Shown: positions 55,601-62,455, counted from the stretch's first letter. The stretch: 64,000 nt of DNA from an uncultured Alphaproteobacteria bacterium (GCA_944389555.1 CALXMU010000003.1:1-64000); one strand, 5' to 3'. The notes: generated from the sequence alone by a model not told the origin. A program made the numbers and translations.

Positions 55601-56118
55601 CTAACGTTCAATCGTGTACTGCACCAAATGCTATATCAGCAGAAAGAACGTGGGATTATTCAAAGAACGCGTTTGGGTCTTGCATGATAAAAGAATGTGA
55701 TTACGGTTATCACTTAGCTCTAAACGCCTGCGTATCTGACGTACAACCATGTAACGTTGAAAATGGCGCAGGATTTAAAGAATGGGATTCCGCAATCAAT
55801 GACTGGGGAGAATGTGTAGCAACCTTGTGTAACCCAGGCTATACAAATGACCCGTCTGAAACAAACGAACACACAAAACAATGTGGTGAGTGTAAAAATA
55901 AATATAGTGTTTTTGGTAAGCTTGCCGCAAGTAGTTATGTCCAAGGTTGTGAGATTGCATCTTGTATGTATCAGGGAGAGTTGTACAACCTAGAATATAA
56001 TGAATGTGTACCTATCTGCCCGATGTCTGAGTATGAAGACGAAACTGGAACGATGGTATGGGACGAAAGTAGGAAAAAGTGCGTTCGTACGTGTAAAGAA
56101 GGTTACACAATGTGGTAA
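49627..56118 (+). CDS. Giant cysteine-rich repeat protein, secreted
   Basis: A 2163-residue protein starting ATG 49627 with AGAGAGG upstream; MGKNRCFLGIFASLFIALFTSNLLASG is a signal peptide. A cysteine occurs roughly every 10-15 residues throughout. The N-terminal part has three 88-residue tandem repeats (SVAATDLTQTCNRNATSTEL..., GGAGGTS) and a degenerate fourth. Four InlB/Flg_new-like beta-grasp repeats (about 51194-51402, 51793-52020, 53238-53481, 53490-53771; each with ITL/ITY.KNGG and a terminal TLYA.W-type strand) interrupt it. Later modules resemble EGF- or GCC2/GCC3-type growth-factor-like repeats (CPAGKYCPG, CP.GGTS.AGA). No transmembrane anchor or LPXTG is seen at the C-terminus. Role inferred: large surface or secreted adhesive protein. 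Confidence 0.9.
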   Translation: MGKNRCFLGIFASLFIALFTSNLLASGYDCSVYKKYTSCNTGYYLNGTGVGNSCTACTSVAATDLTQTCNRNATSTELSNAHASAGTISGASQRCTGKHTGGAGGTSAATACTGCSAWGTCTGGTFKATSCLASYYLNNGTCTSCTSVAATDLTQTCNRNATSTELSNAHASAGTISGASQRCTGNHTGGAGGTSTSTSCSGCSSWGTCSGGTFKATSCSANYYLSNGTCTSCTTVSATDLTQSCSRSCTTQELNTLHATSGTVSGANQACTGKHTGGAGGTSAATSCTGCSNWGTCTGGTCTATACSSGYYFSNNKCTSCTTVANNTQIGSTSITGGKRIQTCTGYYTGGAGGTNGSSSCTGCSASTYTCSCNAGYHVSGSGASCTCKPDNISVSCSGGKYIAKGATTCSTQCPANSYCAAKSYTIPYTGATANTGITGTCDSGYSSPAGSSAETQCTKSCSVACKRPSCPSNASCSYGSETGNGTMNQVTQTCNATAPSCSMRFTCNSGYTKSGNSCVPATYTITYKNGGGVGADETQSVTYKSTFKTKPSTTFTRPGYNFSSWGGSYPNPNSDYTYNTAGNTTLTAQWSACSRAPTAPGTCNCPSTQFPNGSGCEACSKSCASVSGFTLGTYDVCKSQTNGQCYRNCTTSDVANSSEVSGTVTKSGTKTCKATSCKENYYVSGSGCAACIPNATCPGGDEPPQCNSGYHMSDGVCEPDEYSITLKKNGGTGTINGSTGTTDATQKCKHGELCDLPSSGLTRTGYAFTGWGDSAGCTSGIYQKIFTGAATMYACWSQQTVQCQAGKYYNGSSHVTCPAGKYCPGTGSASVGAAGCGSDCPPSGTSDAGATSKNQCYITCSAKTITGGKLTATSNKSNYNGSAYPACTYTATCNVGYVASGNGTAAATCTKCEDGQNCPGGSSEDEPEDCPVGSYCEDGVKKQCPSGGTSAAGAGSINDCYKVCPPTLSIENGNGISTGNAYYSGSSYPACQYRAECDKGYTAKNSPSAAPSCVWADPDACPVGYYCPDGGNPVKCPDGGTSDGGALSITQCYKIFDDYEGFQNGVASAKCFYQTSTTKYDACSILEVKSCIAGYWYAQQNAFLCSGTESGYYSPAGQITQTACPVDKSGGKVESSEYASSYINCYKTCALTVANSTSVAAKDNTVYGISATEYAACSFNVTCKTGYTVANNNTENPSCKANEYTITLDKNGGSGSTPASVKCTFDSGSCELPAVTGLSRPGYTVQTKWCTDKNGTGTCYYAGQSTSTNISATGTSITLYAVWSPNIYEVDLDHQSATTAGAPNTVYLKYATGWYSNSGATTSISKLTTIPKRTGYEFAGYYSAKSGGTQVIGATGIFQTSENALTFTTTDSATIYARWSRGTAYCAPGTYYTGTGTQCKTCKANNYCPGGNFDTDSGVEEGLNACPEQGSSTTGADSIEKCYKTKLVYNASHGSGTQTCNYNDTAKSYSANCKDKVINICDAGYYLADSGNANPDCDPVGRGYYSDGKGTSRTQCPNGGDTETDTSTVIQQCFKTGLQYEAVYGSGTQRCFYSSGSGTSAIYQRDCDTKVINSCRGGYWLADSDDIDCVEVQQNYYSVSGDIERHACPANGKTNGTTSDDILLCYKDGLPYTEAQHGTGEYLCYYTSGEGDNAIYASSCDLPTMTSCDAGYYYDHIILATDCMPADIGYYSPAVDTARYKCPLDGTTETKTSASASDCYRDDMACDIVNGSGEQTCNYSEVDSDYTLNCKTCYVTKCDEGFSQVGNTCINCPEGSVCSDGKQETCASLTDGKYPKSDQGTTDVAMCYTDCKIASNAAAMEGRDYYQSPDTCKIKRCLAGYTLENGQCVECPEGSFCDGTTDPDNPGDDVKSCADLGDGDWKYSMPGATDESGCYQTCQAYEVIYGMAIPVADKAFYPEECEYRGESDTGNPCDIIDGVCVETSCNPGYEMKDGICVDCDREYALSYKEGGICQVAECVLGYHPNGDKCETNVQSCTAPNAISAERTWDYSKNAFGSCMIKECDYGYHLALNACVSDVQPCNVENGAGFKEWDSAINDWGECVATLCNPGYTNDPSETNEHTKQCGECKNKYSVFGKLAASSYVQGCEIASCMYQGELYNLEYNECVPICPMSEYEDETGTMVWDESRKKCVRTCKEGYTMW
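49798..50655 (+). repeat. 264-bp tandem repeats in the giant gene
   Basis: Copies start at 49798, 50062, 50326 and, degenerate and truncated, 50590, with an exact 264-bp (88-codon) period. Copies 1 and 2 are nearly identical over about 120 bp at their starts, while copy 3 matches copy 1, not 2, in the later 50-bp GGAGGTSAAT-coding tract. Confidence 0.88.
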
Positions 56119-56122
56119 AAAC

Positions 56123-56147
56123 AAACGCCCCTTATACGGGGCGTTTT
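56123..56147 (+). terminator. Terminator of the giant gene
   Basis: AAACGCCCC-TTATAC-GGGGCGTTTTTTA. Confidence 0.9.
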
Positions 56148-56200
56148 TTATTGCTTAATCAATAATAGATTTTTCTTACTACATATTATACAATCTAACT

Positions 56201-57355
56201 ATGGCGAAACACTATGACGTTGTAATTATAGGGGCTGGGGCAGCCGGTTTAGCGGCAGCAGCTACAGCTATTGCCAATGATAAAAAGGTGGCAATTCTGG
56301 AAATGGGCGACTCTCCAGCAAGAAAAGTCTCTATATCTGGTGGTGGCAGATGTAATTTTACTAATGCCGCTGTATCTGTAGACAAATATTTCGGGCAAAA
56401 TCCAAACTTCGTACGAAGTGCCATTTCACGTATTACACCCAACGACATACTTAAATGGGCGTATGAACATCAAATTAAATGGGAAGAGAAAAATCCAGGG
56501 CAATATTTCTGTTCAACTGGTGCAAAAGACATAGTAAAAGCTCTTTTAAAAGATGCAAAAAACGCAGACCTATTTCTTACCACACTTGTTACCAATATTG
56601 AATTTATTGATAACAAATTTTATATTTACTCGAAATCTGATGAATTTATTGCAACTTCTTTAATAATTGCCACTGGCGGCACATCTTTTCAAACAGTCGG
56701 TGTTTCTGATTTTGGATACAAAATAGCCAAACAATTCGGACATAAAATAATTCCTGTACGCCCCGCTCTATGCGCAATCCAAACAAACTCTTTTTCTTCT
56801 GATTTGTCTGGCATAGCGATAAACGTGGAAATTACCATAGCTAAACATAAAATAAAAGATTCTATGCTATTTACTCATTTTGGAATTGGTGGTCCCGCAA
56901 TATATAAAACAACCGTACGCGATTTTAACGATATCCATATAAATCTACTGCCGGACACTAATGCATATGACTTTTTACGTTCCGCAAAACAAAAAGTCGG
57001 GCGGAAAAGTGTGGCAAACGTATTGTCTGAAAAGTTACCAATGCGCCTTGCTAAATGGATTTGTAATAATACTAAAAATATCGCAGATTATAAAGACGCA
57101 GAATTAAAACTGATTGCAGAACGAATAAACAATATAACCATTACAAATAAAGACATAAAACTACATAATTTACAAAGTGCAGAGGTCGTTCGCGGTGGCG
57201 TTGATACTTCGAACGTTTCCTCCAAGACAATGGAATCAAAATTGCAACCTAGATTGTTTTTTGTTGGTGAAGTGCTAGATGTAGCTGGTGATCTTGGCGG
57301 TTTTAATTTACACTGGGCTTGGGCCAGCGGTCGAATAGCAGGAGAAAACGCGTAA
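56201..57355 (+). CDS. HI0933/BaiN-family flavoprotein
   Basis: A 384-residue NAD(P)/FAD-dependent oxidoreductase: FAD-binding MAKHYDVVIIGAGAAGLAAAATA, the family signature RKVSISGGGRCNFTNAAV, LIIATGGTSFQTVGVSDFGYKIA, FTHFGIGGPAIYK and the C-terminal FVGEVLDVAGDLGGFNLHWAWASGRIAGE. The family's substrates are poorly known (BaiN acts on bile acid intermediates; others are uncharacterised), so only the cofactor is predicted. No Shine-Dalgarno is evident; the ATG is preceded by a TATACA 8 nt upstream, though no clear -35 is seen. Confidence 0.9.
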   Translation: MAKHYDVVIIGAGAAGLAAAATAIANDKKVAILEMGDSPARKVSISGGGRCNFTNAAVSVDKYFGQNPNFVRSAISRITPNDILKWAYEHQIKWEEKNPGQYFCSTGAKDIVKALLKDAKNADLFLTTLVTNIEFIDNKFYIYSKSDEFIATSLIIATGGTSFQTVGVSDFGYKIAKQFGHKIIPVRPALCAIQTNSFSSDLSGIAINVEITIAKHKIKDSMLFTHFGIGGPAIYKTTVRDFNDIHINLLPDTNAYDFLRSAKQKVGRKSVANVLSEKLPMRLAKWICNNTKNIADYKDAELKLIAERINNITITNKDIKLHNLQSAEVVRGGVDTSNVSSKTMESKLQPRLFFVGEVLDVAGDLGGFNLHWAWASGRIAGENA

Positions 57356-57421
57356 TAAGGAAAAAGAACCTATAATCTTTATCTATCGTTGCGATATAAA
57401 ATCATGGTAAGAGGCTGCGTC

Positions 57422-58333
57422 ATGAAAGAAATAAAATTTACCGCAAAAGATGGTAAAACTATATTTTGTTCTTTATGGGACGAAGTAAAAAAACCAATCG
57501 GTGTTGTACAACTAATTCACGGAATGGACGAACATGTAAGAAGATACGATAGATTCGCAAAATTTCTAAATAGGAACGGTTATATTGTATTTGGAGACGA
57601 CCACAGAGCTCACGGTCGTACCGCAGGTAGCATAGAAAACATAGGAAAACCCAACGGAGATCCTGATTTGTTTGCATATATTGTTTCCGATGAAATCGCA
57701 ATAACAAAATACTTAAGAAGAAAATATAGACTTCCTGTAATTATTTTCGGTCATAGCTATGGCAGTTTTATAACACAACGAGTCATAGAAGAACCTAATT
57801 TAGCTGCTGCTGGGGTGTGCTTATCTGGTTCTGCTAAATACCCATTAGCCTTTTTGCTGCTAGCTGCGACAATCGCTTTTGTCGGTCAAAAATTATTCGG
57901 TCCAAATGCCCCTGCTAGGCTTATAGAATTTTTTTCACCAATTAGAGGCAATACACACGGAGTTAGTAAACTTACCAGAGATAAAAAACAAGCGCAATTA
58001 CACGATAAGGACCCAGAACGAGCACGATATTTTTCATACGGTTTTTATTATTCAATGTTCAAAAATCTAATAAAACTTTCGGGCTACGTAAACCCCAATT
58101 TGCCTATTTTAATTATAAGCGGAAGTCACGATTTAGTAAGTATGAACAGCCATTTAGCGCGTAAATTATATAATATGTATAAATCAGAAAATGTGAATAA
58201 TTTAACAATAATAATTTACCCAGGTGCTAAGCATGAATTACTAATGGAAACAAATTATAAACAAGTACAAAACGATATATTAAACTTTTTTAATTCTGTT
58301 GCGTGCAAATGTCAAAAAATGAAATCGGTATGA
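57422..58333 (+). CDS. Alpha/beta hydrolase, monoacylglycerol lipase-like
   Basis: A 303-residue serine hydrolase of the lysophospholipase/monoglyceride lipase type. VVQLIHGMDEHVRRYDRFAKFLNRNGY is the HGxxEH oxyanion region, GDDHRAHGRT the DxRGHG-type motif, and IIFGHSYGSFI the nucleophile elbow with the catalytic Ser. SGSHDLVS and AKHELLME supply the catalytic Asp and His. GAGG lies 7 nt upstream of ATG 57422; a longer start at 57404 is less likely. The 3' end overlaps ybaK on the other strand by 44 nt. Confidence 0.88.
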   Translation: MKEIKFTAKDGKTIFCSLWDEVKKPIGVVQLIHGMDEHVRRYDRFAKFLNRNGYIVFGDDHRAHGRTAGSIENIGKPNGDPDLFAYIVSDEIAITKYLRRKYRLPVIIFGHSYGSFITQRVIEEPNLAAAGVCLSGSAKYPLAFLLLAATIAFVGQKLFGPNAPARLIEFFSPIRGNTHGVSKLTRDKKQAQLHDKDPERARYFSYGFYYSMFKNLIKLSGYVNPNLPILIISGSHDLVSMNSHLARKLYNMYKSENVNNLTIIIYPGAKHELLMETNYKQVQNDILNFFNSVACKCQKMKSV

Positions 58334-58769
58334 TTTTTTCAAGATTTTCTGTGGAAAGTTCTACTTGATATCCTATACGCCCTGCACTAAAAATAATCGT
58401 ATTAAATTTTTTCGCTGATGCATCAATAACAGTTTTGAACTGTTTTTTCATACCTATTGGACTGCAACCACCGTGTACGTAACCGGTAAGCCCAAGTAAA
58501 TCACGCATCTTTAACATATCCACCGACTTTTCACCCACCGCTAATGCTGCGTGTTTTAAGTCTAACTCTGCACAAACTGGCAACATAAAAACATAATGTT
58601 GCCCAGAACGTGCAACGGTTACTAACGTCTTAAAAACTTGGGCCGGATTCTGATTTAACGCAATTGCAATTTCTTCGCCACTTAATGCCCCAGTTCCGAC
58701 GTAAGAATATGATTTATAAGGTATCTTATGCGCTTCTAATATACGCATAACGTTCGTTTTTGTTTCCAT
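58290..58769 (-). CDS. ybaK: Cys-tRNA(Pro)/aminoacyl-tRNA deacylase YbaK
   Basis: A 159-residue YbaK/ProX-type deacylase that clears mischarged tRNA: ILEAHKIPYKSYSY, NQNPAQVFKTLV (with the conserved catalytic-site Lys), VFMLPVCAELDLKHAALAVGEKSVDML and GYVHGGCSPIGMKKQFKTVIDASA. Length normal. It uses ATG 58769 and its last 44 nt run into the 3' end of the convergent lipase gene. With cysS at 29324-30748 it forms part of Cys-tRNA quality control. Confidence 0.9.
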   Translation of the reverse strand: METKTNVMRILEAHKIPYKSYSYVGTGALSGEEIAIALNQNPAQVFKTLVTVARSGQHYVFMLPVCAELDLKHAALAVGEKSVDMLKMRDLLGLTGYVHGGCSPIGMKKQFKTVIDASAKKFNTIIFSAGRIGYQVELSTENLEKIIPISFFDICTQQN

Positions 58770-58820
58770 GATAAATGAAAGTATATCTTCTATATCAAAT
58801 TAGGTCAAATACAACAGATC

Positions 58821-59690
58821 TTATCTAGAATTTCGCTCTAAAAATAATCTGCTCAACGAATTACGAGTTATTTGTGCAATTTTTTCCTTATATTTATATT
58901 TAATGGCGTATAGATTTTGGTTTATCTCGTTAGCGTAATAGCCTCTTTTGAGATCGTAACAACATACATTACCGAAAGTAAGATAATTCTTTACCAAGTT
59001 TTTAAATGCCCACGAATAATCTATCACAAACGGTATTATATCTTCGTCTTTTAATTTTCCCATAGATTTTCGTAACAAAGCAACCATTAAAACTTTTTCA
59101 AAATGTTTATCCAAATAAATTGGAGCAACTTCCATAAAATCACGAACTCCCATCATCAATGCATGCTGCGCTTCTTCCTCTGTAATATTTGAAACACCAT
59201 ATAAATTAGATTGCGCAAAAGCCGATATTTCATCAAACGCATAAGATAAAGATAACTCTACTAAATTATTGATCAAGTCTTCTTTTATACCCAATTTATG
59301 ATTTTTCCAGTGCTTCTTTTCGTGTTCAAGCACTCTAAATTCTGCATCTTTACATTTCTGCTGTTCCATAAGGAATCTATCAAAACTTATATTTGAGTTT
59401 AGTTTAATTTTTTCGTCTAATTTATAACGATATATTATAATTTTATCTTCTTCTATATCCAAGCAGCCACTTACGAAAGCCCTTTTCCCGTTGCGATAAA
59501 GATATAAAATCGAGTCATTAATTATTATTTCACGATACTCTATTTGAGGTTCACGTTCGTCTATTTCTTGTTTTATACCAGAAGTTTCTTTAATAGACTG
59601 TATTTTTTTCATATTTGAAGCATCAGAAGTATCTAGAGCTTTTTCTGCCCCGATGTTAAAAGAATTTTTTAACTTTTTTATAAACTCCAT
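58821..59690 (-). CDS. HExxH protein, putative metallopeptidase (copy 2)
   Basis: A 289-residue protein, second of a tandem pair. HEKKHW (residues 123-127 plus W) is an HExxH zinc-peptidase motif, and DEISAF lies 26-27 residues later with Glu154 as a possible third ligand. The copy upstream shows HEYHHV and DEISAR at equivalent spacing. The N-terminal ~100 residues contain beta strands (REIIINDSILYLYRNGKRAFVSGCLD). No signal peptide. It starts 22 nt after the paralogue; no firm family recognised, so peptidase activity is inferred from the motif and spacing. Confidence 0.7.
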   Translation of the reverse strand: MEFIKKLKNSFNIGAEKALDTSDASNMKKIQSIKETSGIKQEIDEREPQIEYREIIINDSILYLYRNGKRAFVSGCLDIEEDKIIIYRYKLDEKIKLNSNISFDRFLMEQQKCKDAEFRVLEHEKKHWKNHKLGIKEDLINNLVELSLSYAFDEISAFAQSNLYGVSNITEEEAQHALMMGVRDFMEVAPIYLDKHFEKVLMVALLRKSMGKLKDEDIIPFVIDYSWAFKNLVKNYLTFGNVCCYDLKRGYYANEINQNLYAIKYKYKEKIAQITRNSLSRLFLERNSR

Positions 59691-59712
59691 AATCCAACCC
59701 CAAAGTAAAGTA

Positions 59713-60507
59713 TCATTTTTGTAAATCTTTAATACAATCCCTTGCGTACGCTAGGATCTGCACCTCTAAAACTTCCCATTCCTTTTTTATTCTTTCAAGT
59801 GCAGATTTGCTTATTTTATTTTTTATACAATTACCATTAAAAGTAAAGTAACTCTCAACGACCCTGTACAAATCTTGTGAATAAAGAGAAGTCTTAAAAT
59901 CGTTTAACCCATACCTATAAAGTTCATCTTGTATTTTTAATATAGCACTCATATCAATATCGTTTTTATTAAATAGCCCTATTTCCTTTTTATACGAGCT
60001 TACCCATTTATTGCAATAATAAGGCAATACGGTTTTAAAACTTTTAATTGCATTTAATATGGCTCTATCTTCTGGTTTCTTACCGCCCAAACGCATAATT
60101 TTAGTTTTTACGTTTTTCCCAAAAGTACTAGACATATCGTACAGCTCTTCTGCCGTTCGCGCAGAAATTTCATCTAAACAAGACAAACCGATATACAAAA
60201 AGCACATAGCCTTTGCAATGTGAATCCTTAAACCTTGGCTTTCATTATGAACGTGGTGATACTCGTGATACAGGGTTTGCTTATGATTAGAATTAATTTT
60301 CTTAACCAACTTACGCAAAGGCGCATTACGAGGCAAACCCAAACGTGAATCTATTGTATAAGTATAAAGCGTTATTTTCCCGTCTCCAGCCTTTACATTG
60401 CTTAACAACTTCCATTCAGAAGTACGTTGCCCTTCATGTAAACCATTGGCTTTATATTGTTCTACGTTTTCAGCGCTTATTAAAATGTTTTTATATTCTA
60501 TTTTCAT
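59713..60507 (-). CDS. HExxH protein, putative metallopeptidase (copy 1)
   Basis: A 264-residue protein with LYHEYHHVHNE (HEYHH at 81-85) and LDEISARTAEELY (Glu113, 28 residues after the second motif His). It precedes a related gene with the same arrangement. No signal peptide. Start ATG 60507 is chosen because TTGACA and TATTAT lie upstream; a TTG at 60525 is possible. The arrangement resembles gluzincin-like peptidases (HExxH plus downstream Glu), but the family is not identified. Neighbours are an ABC-F gene upstream on the same strand and ybaK downstream. Confidence 0.7.
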   Translation of the reverse strand: MKIEYKNILISAENVEQYKANGLHEGQRTSEWKLLSNVKAGDGKITLYTYTIDSRLGLPRNAPLRKLVKKINSNHKQTLYHEYHHVHNESQGLRIHIAKAMCFLYIGLSCLDEISARTAEELYDMSSTFGKNVKTKIMRLGGKKPEDRAILNAIKSFKTVLPYYCNKWVSSYKKEIGLFNKNDIDMSAILKIQDELYRYGLNDFKTSLYSQDLYRVVESYFTFNGNCIKNKISKSALERIKKEWEVLEVQILAYARDCIKDLQK

Positions 60508-60526
60508 TGTTGTAACTTTTGACAAA

Positions 60527-60554
60527 ATAATAATACAATTTTATATTTTGTCAA
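60527..60554 (-). promoter_or_regulatory. Promoter of the HExxH gene pair
   Basis: Minus strand TTGACA (60554-60549), 16-nt spacer, TATTAT (60532-60527), about 20 nt before ATG 60507. Confidence 0.65.
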
Positions 60555-60572
60555 CACAATGTAACGTTTTTA

Positions 60573-61982
60573 TCAAGAAGTTTTATTCTGTCTCTGTATA
60601 ACCGCTAATTTGTCTATATTCAAATTATTTATAAACGCTTCATCGTGTGATACAATTAAAATTGCACCACGATACTGTTTCAATACATCTTCCAAAACTA
60701 TTGTGCTTTTTATATCCAAATTATTTGTTGGTTCGTCTAACATCAATAAATCTGGTTGCTTTCCACTGCCAATCACAGCCGCCAAAGTCGCTTTTAATAG
60801 TTCCCCGCCAGACAAAATACCAATTTTTTTCTTGGTCGCATCCCCACGAAAGCCAAAGTTCGCCGCAATCGCATGCGCATTATGTTGTAATATTCCCGCA
60901 TACTCTGCAATATTTTCAACAACGCTTTTATCAGGATTCAACAAAGACAAGTCTTGATTCAAATATGCAATATTTCCTGATGTCTTTATATAGCCAGCCG
61001 ATGGCTGTAAAACACCGCCTATCAATTTCAACAAAGTTGTTTTCCCTGCAGCGTTCTTACCAAGTAATCTGACTCGTTCGCCAGCACGCACCGTAAAATT
61101 AAAATCCGATAACACATTTTGATCATCATAAGAAAAGAAAACATTTTCTAATCTGACAATTTCCTTATCATAAACTTTTTCATTCGGCAGCGGAATTTTT
61201 ATTGTTTCATTGCGCATTTGTTCCGATAATTCAGCAGAAAATTCTAATTGTTTACTTAACTTTTTCTGTATTAGTTTTCTACGCTTTGCTTCGGTTTCTT
61301 GACTTTTACCCTTCAGGGCATTTACCGCAATTTTTGAACCTGCAGATTTATTATTTTTATCTTTTTGCTGTTTAGCTTCGTGATGCTGACGCGTATTTTG
61401 CGCTTTCGTAATTGTAGTATTTAATCTGGCAATTTCTTTCTGTACGTCCGTATATTTTGATTCTAGACTTTCTTGCAGTTGTCTTTTTTGAGCAATATAG
61501 AAATCGTAATTTCCCCCGAACACAGATATTTTACCATTATGCAATTCCAACAGCATATCCATTTGATTCAACAATTCCCTGTCATGCGACACGATAACCG
61601 CACCACCATGATAAGAAAATAGTTTTTTGAAAAAATCTTGGCGGGCAGTTGCGTCTAAATTATTGGTTGGTTCATCCAACAATAAAATATTCGCCCCTGA
61701 ATCAAATACTCGTTCCAGCGCCTGTTGCTGACTTTGTCCCCCACTTTTTGTTGCCTCAGTATTTATTTGATTTAATAATTTGCACGTTGCATTACGTACC
61801 AACCGCCCAGAATCAGGTAATAAATCGCCAGAAATTATTTTTAATAATGTAGTTTTCCCCACCCCATTATCACCGATAATGGCGACTTTTTTATCTGTAC
61901 TAAACGAATACGATAAATCTGTGAATAAATCGTCCATGCCAGAATATGCAAAACTAATATTTAATAAAGAGATAGACTTCAT
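60573..61982 (-). CDS. ABC-F family ATPase, compact Msr/Vga-like form
   Basis: A 469-residue soluble twin-NBD ATPase (no membrane helices). NBD1: GDNGVGKTTLL, then very soon the signature TKSGGQSQQQ (unusually short helical subdomain), LLLDEPTNNLD and IVSHDREL. A basic linker (LNTTITKAQNTRQHHEAKQQKDKNNKSAGSK region) follows; NBD2: GKNAAGKTTLL, ILSGGELLKATLA, LMLDEPTNNLD, IVSHDEAF. Length and compact NBD1 resemble antibiotic-responsive ribosome-protection ABC-F proteins (Msr/Vga type, about 490 aa), but substrate is not known. AAAAGG upstream of ATG 61982. A leader ORF and hairpin precede it. Confidence 0.88.
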   Translation of the reverse strand: MKSISLLNISFAYSGMDDLFTDLSYSFSTDKKVAIIGDNGVGKTTLLKIISGDLLPDSGRLVRNATCKLLNQINTEATKSGGQSQQQALERVFDSGANILLLDEPTNNLDATARQDFFKKLFSYHGGAVIVSHDRELLNQMDMLLELHNGKISVFGGNYDFYIAQKRQLQESLESKYTDVQKEIARLNTTITKAQNTRQHHEAKQQKDKNNKSAGSKIAVNALKGKSQETEAKRRKLIQKKLSKQLEFSAELSEQMRNETIKIPLPNEKVYDKEIVRLENVFFSYDDQNVLSDFNFTVRAGERVRLLGKNAAGKTTLLKLIGGVLQPSAGYIKTSGNIAYLNQDLSLLNPDKSVVENIAEYAGILQHNAHAIAANFGFRGDATKKKIGILSGGELLKATLAAVIGSGKQPDLLMLDEPTNNLDIKSTIVLEDVLKQYRGAILIVSHDEAFINNLNIDKLAVIQRQNKTS

Positions 61983-61996
61983 AAGGTGCCTTTTAT

Positions 61997-62050
61997 GTAA
62001 ACTTTAACCGCCCCGAAAAATTCGGATTTTTTGATAAAAAATAAGTTTAC
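61997..62050 (-). promoter_or_regulatory. Hairpin leader upstream of the ABC-F gene
   Basis: GTAAACTT (61997-62004) and AAGTTTAC (62043-62050) are perfect 8-nt complements. On the minus strand the 5' arm coincides with the last codons and stop of the leader ORF, and the 3' arm lies just before the ABC-F ribosome site. An inner CCGAA/TTCGG stem (62013-62025) adds structure. Confidence 0.6.
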
Positions 62051-62061
62051 ATACGACTCAT
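62047..62061 (-). CDS. Leader ORF (MSRM) upstream of the ABC-F gene
   Basis: ATG AGT CGT ATG TAA on the minus strand, with an AGGG ribosome site 6 nt upstream (62071-62068). It encodes a four-residue peptide, MSRM. Its stop lies in the 5' arm of the leader hairpin, the arrangement used in ribosome-mediated attenuation of resistance genes. Translation is not proven; inference only. Confidence 0.5.
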   Translation of the reverse strand: MSRM

Positions 62062-62087
62062 TGGCGACCCTTTTTATATACACACTT

Positions 62088-62333
62088 TTATTTTATCAAG
62101 GAATACCCAATTGTCAAATTATAAAAATATGCGAATACAACAAACAGCAGGAAAGAAGCCCAGTATTCATTAGACTTGTCGCGATTAGGAAGATTTTTCT
62201 GGTTGGGTTCCTGTGAGATAGCTTTTAACTTTGCCTGTGATTTACCGTCTAGTATGCTTGGCATATTATGTCCCCAAACCAGTTCTATTAAGTAATCGTT
62301 TAAAACTTTCTCATTCAATAAATTTATCGGCAT
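62088..62333 (-). CDS. Small hypothetical membrane protein
   Basis: An 81-residue protein: charged N-terminus (MPINLLNEKVLNDYLIELV) and a C-terminal hydrophobic segment (YWASFLLFVVFAYFYNLTIGYSLI) likely to span the membrane as a tail anchor. GAAGG 8 nt upstream of ATG 62333 supports translation. The last ~30 nt overlap the ABC-F promoter, which could therefore be affected by its transcription. No family recognised. Confidence 0.6.
   Translation of the reverse strand: MPINLLNEKVLNDYLIELVWGHNMPSILDGKSQAKLKAISQEPNQKNLPNRDKSNEYWASFLLFVVFAYFYNLTIGYSLIK
62090..62117 (-). promoter_or_regulatory. Promoter of the ABC-F leader and gene
   Basis: Minus strand TTGACA (62117-62112), 16-nt spacer, TAAAAT (62095-62090), giving a leader of about 100 nt. 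It lies inside the 3' end of the small upstream gene. Confidence 0.65.
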
Positions 62334-62455
62334 AATTTTACCTTCTTTGCTGTTGGTTATTATACCACATTTTATTGATTTTTCTGGCGGAGTATGATTT
62401 TATCACGATCAACCACATACAAATTCCATTTTTACAGGGAATTTACAGGGATTTT
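62334..62455. other. Short intergenic stretch
   Basis: About 120 nt between the small membrane protein and the Hsp70-like gene. A TATAAT on the minus strand (around 62363) may serve the small gene, but its -35 is weak. I see nothing else in it. Confidence 0.4.

Noticed and set aside
62011-62036. CCGAA-AAA-TTCGG followed by T tract as a + strand terminator
   Set aside because: No + strand gene ends here; the hairpin is better explained as part of the ABC-F leader on the minus strand, although a + role cannot be fully excluded.
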